The notes under the pieces were generated by a model, which was given only the letters and a program-made list of their open reading frames with translations, did no database searches and was not told the DNA's origin. Position numbers and translations under genes: made by a program. A stretch of 42,953 nt of DNA from Oehlia diaphana (taxonomy: Eukaryota; Glomeromycota; Glomeromycetes; Glomerales; Glomeraceae). Shown here piece after piece: positions 20,298 to 38,701 of this stretch (position 1 is its first letter; the number at the start of each line of letters is the position of its first letter). The stretch spans positions 2,625-45,577 of the forward strand of contig QZLH01001054.1 in the NCBI GenBank assembly GCA_003833135.1, given 5' to 3'.

Positions 20298-23200
20298 ATG
20301 GAACGACTTGTAAGGAACTATATGGTCACTCCAAATGATGCAACAGAAGAAGCAAAATCCATTGTTTCCGAAATCGTATATAGTATGCAACTTACGAAAA
20401 TTACTTATTTTTTTTAAATAATCATTCGAACTTATATTTTATTTGATTTAAGGTATAAAAAGTGGACAAACGACTCTGATAACTCTTGTTCAAGTACTGG
20501 GCGAATTTTTGACAAATGAAGAGATTACAATTCGTGCCAAGGGTATGTATCACTCATTATACTAATTAGAAAATTATTAAATTATTGATTGATTTATTTT
20601 GTTAAATCACTTTGTAAATGTAAACGCAGGAACTGGACTTTTATCAGCGGTTCTTGCTGATTGTCCACAAGAGCAAGTTAATAATGCAGCAAGTAATTTA
20701 CCTTTTTGTTTTCTTTAACAAGCTACGAACTATTCACACTATTAAATATTTCAATAAATTCTATAGTAAATGTGTTGGTGGATTTTTATTGCGAAAGGTT
20801 ATCAGATACAGCAAGTGTACCTGAATTATTGCAAGGAATAGAATCGCTTACACGTTTTAATGCGTTTCATGATGAAAATTCTGTAAAGGTTGCAAAGTCG
20901 TACGTATTATATGTGAATGTTTTAAGCATATATATATATAAATAATATTTTTAATTGTATACATTTTTTTAAATATTTATTTGATAGGATATTTACTAGT
21001 GTAAATGTCCAATCATTTCAGCAGACAACTAGACATTATGTATTTCAAATATTTGATAGGCTGCTGAAGCACCATTTAAGTGGTAAGAATTAGATTAATA
21101 TTTAATTTAAATTTTAATCATTTACTTACTAGAATGTTTTATTTTATTAGCGTTAAAGCAAGCGGAACAAGATTTTGTTATTGGATTTATTCAAGTAATG
21201 GATGGAGAGAAAGATCCAAGAAATTTATTGTTAGCATTTTCTTTAGTTAAATTAATTATACACGAATTTGATATTTCTAAGCATGTTGAAGTATGAATTA
21301 CATTTAATCTTTTGATAAAAACATTTATCCGGGTCTTGTTAGTGGGTAGTCGTATCGGGAAATTCAATTTAGTTGGAGATTCTAGTTCCTGGCATAGTCC
21401 GAAATCAAATTGGGTTCTTATCGAATAACTATTAATTATCTTATTAATTATTTAAATATATTTTATACAGTTGTTATTTGAGGTAACATTTTGTTATTTT
21501 CCAATTACATTTAAACCACCACCTGATGATCCATATGGTATAACAGCTGATGACTTAAAAATTGCTCTCAGGTAAAAAATATATCTGTAAATTTATTTGG
21601 ATTTATTTATTAATATTAAAAGAATACACTTTTATTAGGGAATGTTTGTCAGCTACACCATATTTTGCCGAACTTGCTATGCCATTATTAATAGAAAAAT
21701 TAACTTCAAGTTCTGGCAATGCAAAGGTATAATATTTATAAATTTTTATTTTTTGAGGGTAGTATATTAATAAATTGCATAATTTGTTTTTTATAGAAAG
21801 ATTCAATGGAAACTTTAGCATCATGTGCTCCAGTGTATGGTGCAAAATCAATTGTGCCGCACTTGGAAGAATTATGGGAATATCTTAGAGAAGAAGTACT
21901 AAATTTTTTGACAGACTTTTTTTTTTAATTTAAATTTCTTTTGAATTTAATTTTTTTCTCATGTATTTTTAGGTAGTAAATGCTACTGATGATTCATTTG
22001 AAATCATAGCATTGGAAGCCATTAAAAGTGTCGTTGCTACATTATCTTCAGGAATAATAAACAGAATGGATCATTTACAACAATTTTTAAAGACTATTAT
22101 AACTGAATGTATGGAAAATTTAAAAGAACCAGAATTGAAATTGGCTAAACCATGTGGAAGGATTTTAATGTATTGTGCTATGGCTTCAGGTAAACAATCA
22201 AAAAGTTTCTGGAGAGGGTACCGTAAAGATAGAAGATAACTGAAAGAATTTGTATATTTCTGAAAATTAATAGACCCGTCTTTTAACATTGTAATGTTGG
22301 CTACTTTGAGAGTCTTAATACAACAATATAAAGAAAGTGAGTTAGCAACAAGGAAAAAGGGTATATTGGAAGTATTAAGAGTATTTATAACGGCAAGCAA
22401 AAATCTATATGGATCAATCGAAAACCAATTGCAAAATTTAGGTATATACTTTTATTTTCCCCATTCGCGCTAAAATGTTAAAATTCTTTATTGACTTTTT
22501 ACTTTGGCTTTATAGATGCTGATTTTGTCACGCCGTTATCATCTTTCAAAGATGTTTATATAGAAATATTTAGTTCAGCTTTACTAAGTCAAAATGAATA
22601 TAATGAATTAAGACTTTGTGGATTACTCGGGTTGCATGATATGATATTTTTACACCAATTTTTTAATGATGACGAAATCGGAATTATTTTACAATATTTT
22701 AATCGAGCAGTTTTGGAAGAAACTGACCAGGAAATTTCGTAAGTTAGATAGAGACGTTCATCTATTTTTAAATGCATTATTGAAACACCTATTTTAATTC
22801 TTCAATCCACATTTATTAGAAATGAAGCATTAAAGTCTTTAGCTAATATAGCTAAATATAAATCAAAGATTGTGTTGGAGGTTACACTTCCAGTCTTCTT
22901 GGATATTCTACCTTATGATAAAGATGAAATGAAAATTGATAATATTCATGGAATGAATTTAAAAAAAGCTAATTATGTAAAAACTTTGGATGCTTTGTCT
23001 GAATTGGCTATTGAACCTATATTGTTTGAAGCATATGTTCCACAAATTTTAAATAAATTGGATTTTGCGTGTAAGTTATCTTATTTTACGATATTTATTT
23101 ATAAATCAATTGATAAATTCTGAAATATTCTCTTTTAAACATAGCCGCTGAAATGGACTTAGAATATTCAGAATCATTATTGCAATCACTTCATAATTTG

Positions 23201-25319
23201 CTTTTAAAAAAGACACATCATTCAGATATTTCACGTTATATAGATATAATTGTTCCTCATTTGTTAACTAAATCTATTGGACCAAGTTTATATGGTAACT
23301 CTGATATAGAAAATACGATACAGAGTGTATTTTTTGATAAAAAAGTGATTAAAATTGTCGCCGGGATAATAAGTGTCATTACAAAGAACTTGAATGTTAG
23401 GTATGAAATGTTCCCTTGGAAATTTTTTTGATAAGATTACATTGTTTATTAAAATATTATCTCTCGCTTGTTGTTAGCGAACAATCGATATTTATTTCTC
23501 AAATGTTTGAGATATTCGTGAAAGGAAATTTAAATTTAAATTATCTTGGATTTTCAGATCAAGAGAAAGCATTATTTAGTACAACATTTCATCCGCTTTC
23601 TGTAAGCTTATTTAACAAGATCTTTTGATGCATTCATAATAATCTACATTAATTTACGCTCCTTTTTATCTATAATTTTATTAGGTAGAATCAAGTTCTC
23701 AACAGCAAAACCTAACATTATTATTTACGGCAGCTGTTGGGTCTTGTCGGAAAGAAGTACGTATTATATAGAGTTTTATATAATACATAATACATATATG
23801 TGTGTGATTGCATTGCTAAGAGTAATATCTTTCGCTTAAGGTTCCTTATCCATCACCAAATATTTCAGAATTTTTATCGAATCTTGTTGAAATTTCCTTG
23901 AATACAAAGAATGAACTTCAACACCAATCTTTAGCTCAATTAGCTGCTTCAATTCTAAATAAATGGAATCAAGGTTAGTTTAATTAGTGCATTGTAAATT
24001 CAACATGCTCTCGCTATTTTATTTATATTTGATTTATTTCAGAGAATGAGTTGAATCAATTCGTTGAAACAAAAATTCTTGGAGAATTAAGGAATCATTT
24101 TGCGCTTTCTAGTACAGGAAATGAAGTTATGAGGCAACCTTCATTAGATATATTTATTTGGGTAAACTACCGATATTTACTGATATATAACAAATGGTTT
24201 AATTAAAATACTTAAAAATTCTCTGATATTTAGCTTACAAAAGCGTTAATATTGCGCACTCATTTATTGGGTTATCGGTGCGTTGATGAAATAACAAGTC
24301 AATTTAACGATCCAATGTTAGGAAAACGAGCTTCAGAAAGATTTGAAGTGTTAATTGGAGAAAGTGATTTATTAAATAAACAAAGTTTTGCTGTTGTGAA
24401 GGTATATATCTTTTTTTTTATATTATACAAATGTGAAATGTAGGATTAAAATTTGTTAAATTATGCAATCTGTGTAATAGACTCTGCATAAGCAAAGGTT
24501 CTTTAATTATTGTATGCCAATTTTGGCTGAAGGATTCAAATTATCCAGTGATGGTAAGCAAAAAATTTTTATGATTCAGTGAATTAACCAATTAACCAAC
24601 ATGAGTGACGTCATGATTGTGTTTTTTAAAATGTAGAGGTGAAGCATAATTATTTAATTGCTCTATCCCATTTATTAAGAAATATTCCTAAACAAGTGTT
24701 ATTAAGCGAACTGCCATCAGTAAGTGCTTTTTTTTCTTATCGCTCGTTCATTTGTCTTGGTGTTAAATATTAATTTTTATATAAATTTTATTGATTACTT
24801 CTTTTTAAAGTTGATTCCTTTACTTATCCATTCCCTATCACTACCTGACGCTGAACTTAAGTCATCAACTATCGATACATTTTATATAATATCTGCAAAT
24901 GCTCCACATATAGTATCGGAACACATATCCTCTTTAATACCATTATTATTATCATCGACAAAAGGTGATAAAGGGAACACAATGGTATTTACAATATCAT
25001 TCTTATTGTTCTTAAAGATTTATTAATTAAAATAACAACATTTCTTATTTATAGCGAGTCCGTATATCTGCTCTGCAGTGTTTGGGTATACTACCCAATC
25101 ACATACCATTCGATGTGTTATTCCCATTTAAATCTAAAATTTTGAGAGAGTTAAGTGCAGCATTGGATGATAAAAAAAGATTAGTCAGAAAACAAGCTGT
25201 CGATTGCAGAAATAAATGGTAATATTTTCTGGACCATTATTACTTTTAGTAATCATAATAATAAATGTTGACTTTTTTTCTTTTATAGGTTCTTGTTCAT
25301 TGGACCCCGAACTGATTAA
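20298..25319 (+). CDS. MMS19: MMS19, cytosolic iron-sulfur assembly targeting protein
   Basis: MMS19 is the HEAT-repeat scaffold of the cytosolic Fe-S targeting complex that delivers clusters to DNA polymerases, helicases such as XPD, and other nuclear proteins. Twenty-four exons: 20298-20382, 20453-20542, 20630-20692, 20767-20899, 20988-21082, 21151-21290, 21471-21571, 21639-21726, 21797-21895, 21973-22189, 22274-22441, 22516-22738, 22820-23070, 23145-23400, 23436-23601, 23685-23756, 23841-23973, 24043-24161, 24234-24401, 24481-24553, 24637-24719, 24811-24984, 25055-25218, 25289-25319. Every junction keeps phase; 1063 aa, close to the family length of about 1030. The N-terminal domain shows DFYCERLSDTASVPELLQGI and YFPITFKPPPDDPYGIT. 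The C-terminal domain ends with SALQCLGILP and ALDDKKRLVRKQAVDCRNKW. Intron 14 (23401-23435) is only 35 bp; intron 6 (180 bp) is the longest. Confidence 0.95.
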
Positions 25320-25523
25320 ATTTTTTTAGATTGATGTGCCGTACATGCGGCATAATATATATTTAATTTTACAATAATCATAACAATCTCATTAAATCCT
25401 AATTCTGTTATTCTAATGCAATTCTCATTTATTTTTCATAAATCCAATTTGTTATTCTATTGACATGACTATTAATTAATATAAATACAAGTGTATCGAA
25501 TATAATTCCTATAACTTTATATT
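25320..25523. other. Convergent 3' region MMS19 / ABCC transporter
   Basis: 204 bp between the stop codons of two convergent genes; it must hold both 3' UTRs and poly(A) sites, which may overlap. Confidence 0.6.
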
Positions 25524-32046
<6,523 letters not shown>

Positions 32047-33089
32047 TTTATTTTAATCAAATATGGATTGTCGGAAAAAATATCCTATATTCAATTCAAA
32101 AAGTCGTTAATACTAATATCATGTAACTTGTTAATAAAAACAAAAAATAAAAGTAATCATTCAGTTGATATTTATTTATATGCTAAACCAAGTATCGCAT
32201 TTATTATAAAGAAACCACTGACTTTACACGTCTTTTTAAAGATATTTCCAATCACATTGTAATAAAAAGCAAAAAAAATATCGTCTTACCAAATAATAGA
32301 ATAAAAATTCAAAAAATTATATTATAAAATTTAAAATTAAAAACTAAAACAAAATTAAACGAAATTATATAAATAAATAAACAAAGCAATGGTGATTATT
32401 AATCTCTCTGCGGCAGCCTGCGGCCCATTGATTAGTGATCAAAGATCGCCTAATTGTAGTTACACGAAGCAAACATCCGACATTTATTGCATTCATTGCA
32501 TTCATTGCATTCATTATGATAATGAAACAACTTTCCTCGCAGCGGATAAATCAATTTAACAATCGCATTTATTTCCCAATTTGTCAGCACAGCAAGCACC
32601 TATTGAAACAATAGAATTATAGAAACCCCTGATTCTGTGCTGTTTCAGAAACGATTCACACATAACAACGCGTATATCCAATTCATTTTATTATTATTAT
32701 TATTACCAAATTAATAAAAATATCTACCTCAAAATTCCACTTTTCGTTCTAAAGTACAAAGGGCCTTCACACAAATTTGGATATTATAACTGTACAACCT
32801 TTACTACTGTAGTAATTGCCATAACATTATCCAAAGATTAACAATTAATTGAATATCACAACTGATCAATGTTCTATGACAGCAAAAGCTTATAAAAAAA
32901 GGAATGAAAAACAGGATCTACCTAAGGCATAACAAACAGACAATAATGATGGTCAGTAACCTTGAAGAAAATTCTTTAATTATAAAAGAATTTTTATAGC
33001 GGTTTCTGCCAAATTTTCAGGAAATTATGGAAATAAAAAAAGTTAATATAACAATATTAAAAAAAATGGAGTATGATATAATTAATTAT
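32047..33089. other. Intergenic, upstream of ABCC transporter
   Basis: About 1 kb serving as promoter side of the ABCC gene. It contains three perfect copies of the 9-mer attgcattc (32486-32512) and a slightly less AT-rich patch at 32395-32450 (ctgcggcagcctgcggccc). No gene recognised; small frames here have no family features. Confidence 0.5.
32486..32512. repeat. Short tandem repeat, 9 bp x 3
   Basis: Three exact consecutive copies of attgcattc followed by a partial fourth (att). Its place, about 450 bp upstream of the ABCC start codon, makes a regulatory role conceivable but unproven. Confidence 0.7.
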
Positions 33090-33475
33090 AATATTAAATG
33101 ATAGTAATAATAGTAATAATTAATATTATTTAGTAATTAATAGTAGTAATAATAATAGTGAAATGATGAATATCAAATTTTATTAAGAATTCCAAAATTG
33201 TCATAATCTAATAATAGTAATATTAATGATAATTATTAGTAATTAATATTATATAGTAATTAATAGTAATAATAATAATAGCGAAATGATGATGGTGATA
33301 AATATCAGATTTTATTAAGAATTCCAAAATTGCCATAATCTAATAATAGTAATATTAATGATAATAATTAGTAATTAATATTATATAGTAATTAATAGTA
33401 ATAATAATAATAGTGAAATGATGATGGTGATAAATATCAGATTTTATTAAGAATCCAAAATTGCCATAATCTTGC
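33090..33475. repeat. Minisatellite, three copies of a 132-bp unit
   Basis: The marker (g)aattccaaaattg(c/t)cataatc recurs at 33187, 33319 and (with one base lost) 33451, exactly 132 bp apart. Between markers lie matching runs of taatagtaa, gtaattaatattatatagtaattaat and gaaatgatgatggtgataaatatcag. Copy 1 lacks part of the gatggtgata stretch. Copies 2 and 3 are nearly identical, suggesting recent duplication. It lies just downstream of the TMEM64-like gene's stop at 33556. Confidence 0.85.
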
Positions 33476-33555
33476 TAAATTATAATAATATCCTGTCAAA
33501 AAGTTCAAACAAACTTTAAAGAGATTTTGAAAAGTAACCTTAATATTTCTAAACA

Positions 33556-34683
33556 TTAACCAACTTTGCTCTTTTCTTGTGATTCAAATCTTTTTCCTAA
33601 TATAATAGGAATTAAAGCTGCAATTGCAACTAATGACACTGTAACGACATTTTGTATAGTCAAAAATGTAAATTCATCAGTTTCTGATAGTCTGTGAATT
33701 GTATCTCCAGCTTGAATATGAATAAATGATAATGGTGCAACACCTTAAAAAAATGAAAAATCGATTTAGAATATACCTATATTAAATAAAAATTATTTAT
33801 AGTATTAATATATGTTTAATACCAAAGAAAGTTGCCCAATAAAACACTCCAACACCAACTCCTAGATGAGGTGATGCTATATTTATAAACCAATTGGGTA
33901 AGAAAGGTGTTGTTTTAAGAAATATAATATATGAAAATAATCCCTTTCTATGAGCATTTAGCTAATTATAAGAGTTTGATTGGAGAAAGGGATTAAACTT
34001 ATTAGAATATAAATAAATAATTCATCAAAGATATTACAAACTTTCTCATTCCAACGTTCCATACGCTCAGATAAATAGTTCTGTATTATTGGTTGCCCTA
34101 AATAATAAGACAACAAGTAACAAATAGTTGAGCCCGTGCCCGAACACTTTTGCCGAATAGAGTCCAAAAAAAAAAAATTAATAAACAAATAATAAAAAAC
34201 AAAAATTGAATCTTACTTACAAAACTAACAAGTATTAAAGCATTCCAACTTCCCCATAATGTTCCTCCCAATACACTAAGCATTACACTCCCTGGTAATG
34301 AAAAAGATTGCAAACTAAAAAAAGGCAAAAAAGTAAATCAAAAATCAAAGAAAGGAAAACAATAAAAAGAATTTTTGTACTTACAATATATAAGTTGCAA
34401 CGTAACATATTAAAACATGAATATTATTGTTTTCATGGCCTGTTAAAGCATCATAAAGTATTTTAACATCTTTCAAAGTCCTTGGAAATTTCAGAAAATT
34501 TTTCCTGATAAATTAAAGATAAAATCATTTCAATTATTTTTAAGCTTAAGTAAAAAAAAAAAATCTTATTACTTACACTTCTTTTGATAAATAAGTAGTG
34601 AGAATAAGATATAATATTTCTGTAGATAATGTAAAAATAATCCCGAGAGATATTACTGAAGTTATAATCGAAGTTTTTGCCAT
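33556..34683 (-). CDS. TVP38/TMEM64-family membrane protein (VTT domain)
   Basis: Six exons: 34683-34577, 34504-34385, 34314-34221, 34146-34042, 33961-33823, 33743-33556; phases agree and give 250 aa. The central part holds the VTT/DedA-like domain: FLQSFSLPGSVMLSVLGGTLWG, a glycine-containing reentrant-type segment (SGTGSTICYLLSYYLG), then RKGLFSYIIFLKTTPFLPNWFINIASPHLGV, which is the conserved F-x-R/K-x-x-P-x-x-P-x-x-x-x-N region. Hydrophobic helices lie near residues 6-30 and at the C-terminus (VVTVSLVAIAALIPIIL), with a charged tail. Relatives TVP38, TMEM41B and VMP1 work in Golgi/ER membranes, and several are lipid scramblases. Such an activity here is by analogy. Divergent from REC8; downstream of it is the 132-bp minisatellite. 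Confidence 0.88.
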
Positions 34684-35618
34684 ATTAAATTCAAAGCCAA
34701 ATCCGTCGTTTAGCAAGTAATTTATATGACCAACATGCACAATGATGTAATTAATTTCATTTTAAACTCCCGTGATTTAATTAGACTATCGATTGATTTA
34801 ACTAAATTAGAGCAACCAACAAGTCTGATGTCTGTCTGATCTACATAAACAACTCAAATAAATTGAAAAGGCAAAAACCAGTATTAAACAATAGAGATGA
34901 ATTTCCAATCATTCCAGCGAATAAGGGAGGGATTTAACAGTCCATCAGTAGTACTGCAAGAATTTGTTGACAGTTGAACGCGCTACATCAAATTAGATTC
35001 TTTAGTTTTATGAGTTCTATATCAACGAAATAAAGTTATTCCGCTATATCTCCATATAATATTTCTCCTCTTTAGAGTTTACTTTTCTATAATTAGTGCG
35101 AGTAAATTTGGATTATATGTCCAAGTTAAACAAAGATATTTTTTTAATATTTGAAGAATTGGAGCCATGGCAGCCCACCTGATTATGCGCAAAGCCGCGT
35201 GGCTTCCAGTCTTGCAATATAATATAAATACTCAATATTATGTTGTATCCATTGTATTTTTTTCATATTTCTTTAAACTGTTAAAACTGTAAAGATTCGA
35301 ATTCTGCACCGTCTCTGCGTAAAATAATTCAATCGCAACTTTAAATTTTCTTTTATTATAAAATATAAAAATAACTCGACTAATATAAGTAAAAAAAACA
35401 TTACTGTATGTATATCATATAAATTACATAAGCATAAATTAATAATTTTTAAAAATGATCAAAAGTTTATCGAATTAATATGATCGTCATTAATGATTGT
35501 AATTTAGTATATATATGTTGATTTTCTTTATAGGAATTTACAAATTTTTTTCTTAATCCATTATCCGTGTACAAATTAAACAAAGTATTTATTTTCGAAT
35601 TAATTCTTCGCGATCAGG
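34684..35618. promoter_or_regulatory. Divergent intergenic region TMEM64-like / REC8
   Basis: 935 bp between the two start codons, expected to hold both promoters. A less AT-rich patch lies at 35160-35215. No TATA box or known meiotic control element was identified by eye. Confidence 0.45.
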
Positions 35619-38600
35619 ATGTTTTATTCCAAAGAAATATTAACACGAAAAAATGGTGGATTTGGGATTATTTGGTATTTTTTAAATAAATTACTTCATT
35701 TACCAAATAAATGTTTCGAATACAATGATATGTTTTAATAATTATAGGTTGGCTGCTACTCTGGGTTCACGATCTAGTCTTCGAAAACTTTCAAAAAAGG
35801 AAGTAAATTCCGTTAATCTGATCAGGGCCTGGTAAACATTATTTAAATAATATAACTTTAAAATAAAACCATATTTAACTTATTTTGCTGCGGCCATGAT
35901 AGTGAATATGTTACTACACCGCCTGAACCACTTGCGCTTCGATTAACCTCTAATCTTATGATTGGAATCACACGCGTTTATCATCAGCAATATCATTTTT
36001 ATTACAGTAAAAATCTCTCGTTTTTTTTTCGTCTTTTTTTAACATAATTACGTAATTCAACTTTGACATATTTGATAGCTGATGTGAATGGAGTCTGGCA
36101 TAGTTTGCAAAGAGCTTTGATTGAAATGCGTAGAGAATCAATAGATATGATTATTCCACAAGCTAGGTAAAAATACTCATTATATATTTCTATTGAGATC
36201 TTTTTAATGATTTTGAATAAGAACATTTTAAAGGTACGAAGCGATCACCTTAAATGATGATCCTTTTTTCGAAATTGAGCTAAATATTCCTATACATGAT
36301 ATTATAATGGTAATAATAAAATTTTTTTAAGTCCTTTTCTAAAATTTGCGTCTTAACTAACTTGCTTGAAATATAAGCCACCACGTATAGATGTCAATTT
36401 TGAACAATTTTCATCATTTTCAGATGCAGGTACTTACAATATCGCAATAAAGTGATTAATAAACCGCTCAATATTACTTTCTGTCTGTATAGGAGCTTCT
36501 AATAAAAGTCGTCATTCATTAATAACCTTACCTGAAATTGAGACCGGATTTACTGCATCATCTGGTGGATTTAGTAATCTCGATTTGGATGACGATGTCC
36601 TTATGATAGATGATTCAGGGTAAATATATACTATTCTTTTTCGTAATTTCAAGTGACAACATCAATTAATTTTCTATTTTGTTCGCTTTTAGCATAAGAA
36701 TTGACTTTGATGCAGAAGGTTGTTTGCATGAGTTTATTACACAGCCAGAAGGACAACAAGATACAGCTATTAACGTAATGGATGATATAATCAGAAGAGT
36801 AAGAGATGAGCACGAAGCTGGTCTTGAAGAAAGAAGAAAGAACAAAAGACGTAAAATAAATGATACTACAAATGATGAAGGATTACAAGAAATGGTAGTT
36901 TAAACTTTATCGTATTATAATAAGAAAATACGAAAATAATCTTTAAAAAACTTGTAGGAAGTAGATGACGTATTAGGAACGCAATCTATGAACATCGATA
37001 TTGATATTGTGGCACAAAATATGAGGAATAATGAAGAAATACTACCCTCTGTAGAACAAGATAATATAAACAAAGAAAATGTGCCTGATGAACAACCTGA
37101 ACAAAAGCGTAGAAATCGTCGTAAAATTCGTGTAATGTTTGATGAAGAAACTGAGTTGACAAATGAGCAGATACTCGAAATGCGTCAAAGCGTTAAAGAT
37201 GATCTGGAAGATGCTGAAATTGCTGCAAGAGAAAAGGTTGTTAAATTAATGATACTTTTTTTTCCCTAATATTTAATTTATTTTTCGTAATTTAAAGATG
37301 AGAACACTTCAAAATAAAATGCAATTGGATAACATTCTTTATACTCCTGGAAAACCTTGTAAGTGATTTTTAGTGATTTTTATCTATTGTTTTATATATA
37401 GTATATTAATATAACGTAAATTTTATAGTTCTGGCTCCGCAACTAGCCACTCTATGGCAGCAGCATTGCGCTCCTATGCTTTACGGTACGTATCGTATTC
37501 TGTTTGTTAAAATAATGCGATTTTTCTTATAACTTCTACATTTATTTAGATGAAAATGTAAAAAAGAGAAGAATTCAATCTTTAACTTCGGGTAAATGTT
37601 TGGCATAAAGTAAAGATAAATTTACAAATTGCACTTCATCTCATTAAAATAAATATCTCTTTTTTTAGTTATAAATTTAAATGGACATAATAACTCAGAA
37701 AATAACATTGATGTAGAAGGACCTAATATTCCAGTTAGTGTAACGAATAATTTAAATTTGAAATACGGTTTCTAATTCATCGTTTTTCACTTTTCTTCAG
37801 CGTGGCGTTAGAGATAGTAGTATTAAAAGTGATGAACCCGAGCGACTTCGTAAAGAAGGAAGCCAGCAAAATTCAGCCATTATATCCGGAATGGAAAGTT
37901 CAGGATTTGACAAATATCCTGAAATTGGTATGTATTGTAATGCGCTCATTATTTTTAGAGATAATGTAGATAATGTCAAAAAAAATATTCTTTTTTTTCT
38001 GTCACTACCAAAAGACCATTTTCTTGATCAGAATTCATCAATGGGTGGCAGTATGGACATGAATATCGATTTATTGGGACAACTTAGAAGGTAATTGATA
38101 CAATTGTATAGTTTAATAGTTAAATCTTTCAGTATAATTTTTTTATAATGTTATTTATGTATTATTTTAGTGACGGTGGGCAAAGACTTGTTTCAATGGG
38201 CTTCAATGCGCCACCAATTGATTTCTCAGATGATAGAATGTTAGATGATGATATTAATTTACCGATATTTGGAGGTATTTGTTAACTTAATAAAAAATAT
38301 TTTGTAAATAAAATTGATCAATAAACGTTTCATTAGATTTGCCTCTGTTTGATAATTCAAGTCAAGCTCGCATAGGACAGTCCATGGCTATAGCTGTGAA
38401 TAGCGAGCAAGAAGCAATGGATTTTTTTGAATCCATTAAGGCAATTATGAATGATGCATACGTATCAATTGCCACTTTTCAAGACATTATGGAAACTCAA
38501 CATGTTAGAAGAGCAGATGTGGCGAGGGATTTTTATTATATCTTAGGTATAACAATAACATAATTTATTTGATTAAAATATAATTATACCATTCTTTCTG

Positions 38601-38701
38601 ATCCGTAATTTATCTTATAAGCACTTACAACCAAAAATTTAATAAAAGTTAACCAAACACAATCGTATGGTAACATAATGATCCAAGTTCGGAACGAATG
38701 A
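35619..38701 (+). CDS. REC8: Meiotic cohesin kleisin REC8
   Basis: REC8 is the meiosis-specific alpha-kleisin that closes the SMC1-SMC3 cohesin ring. Eighteen exons: 35619-35674, 35748-35831, 35903-36006, 36079-36166, 36234-36309, 36378-36429, 36493-36619, 36693-36894, 36958-37236, 37298-37358, 37429-37485, 37550-37591, 37669-37733, 37801-37927, 38015-38090, 38171-38274, 38337-38546, 38622-38701; phases close to 629 aa. The N-terminal domain starts MFYSKEILTRKNGGFGIIWL and continues ACEYVTTPPEPLALRLTSNL..GITRVYHQQY, the REC8 rather than RAD21 pattern. The C-terminal winged helix (about 550-625) includes AMDFFESI..DAYVSIATFQDIM. The middle is low-complexity with basic clusters (KNKRRK, QKRRNRRK). 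ExxR motifs (for example EPER 443-446) could be separase sites. Exon 15 uses the acceptor at 38014, which keeps the frame. Confidence 0.92.

Noticed and set aside
37928..38043. REC8 exon 15 starting at AATTCATC after gatcag (38037)
   Set aside because: It would break the frame; the acceptor ending at 38014 (accaaaag) keeps phase.
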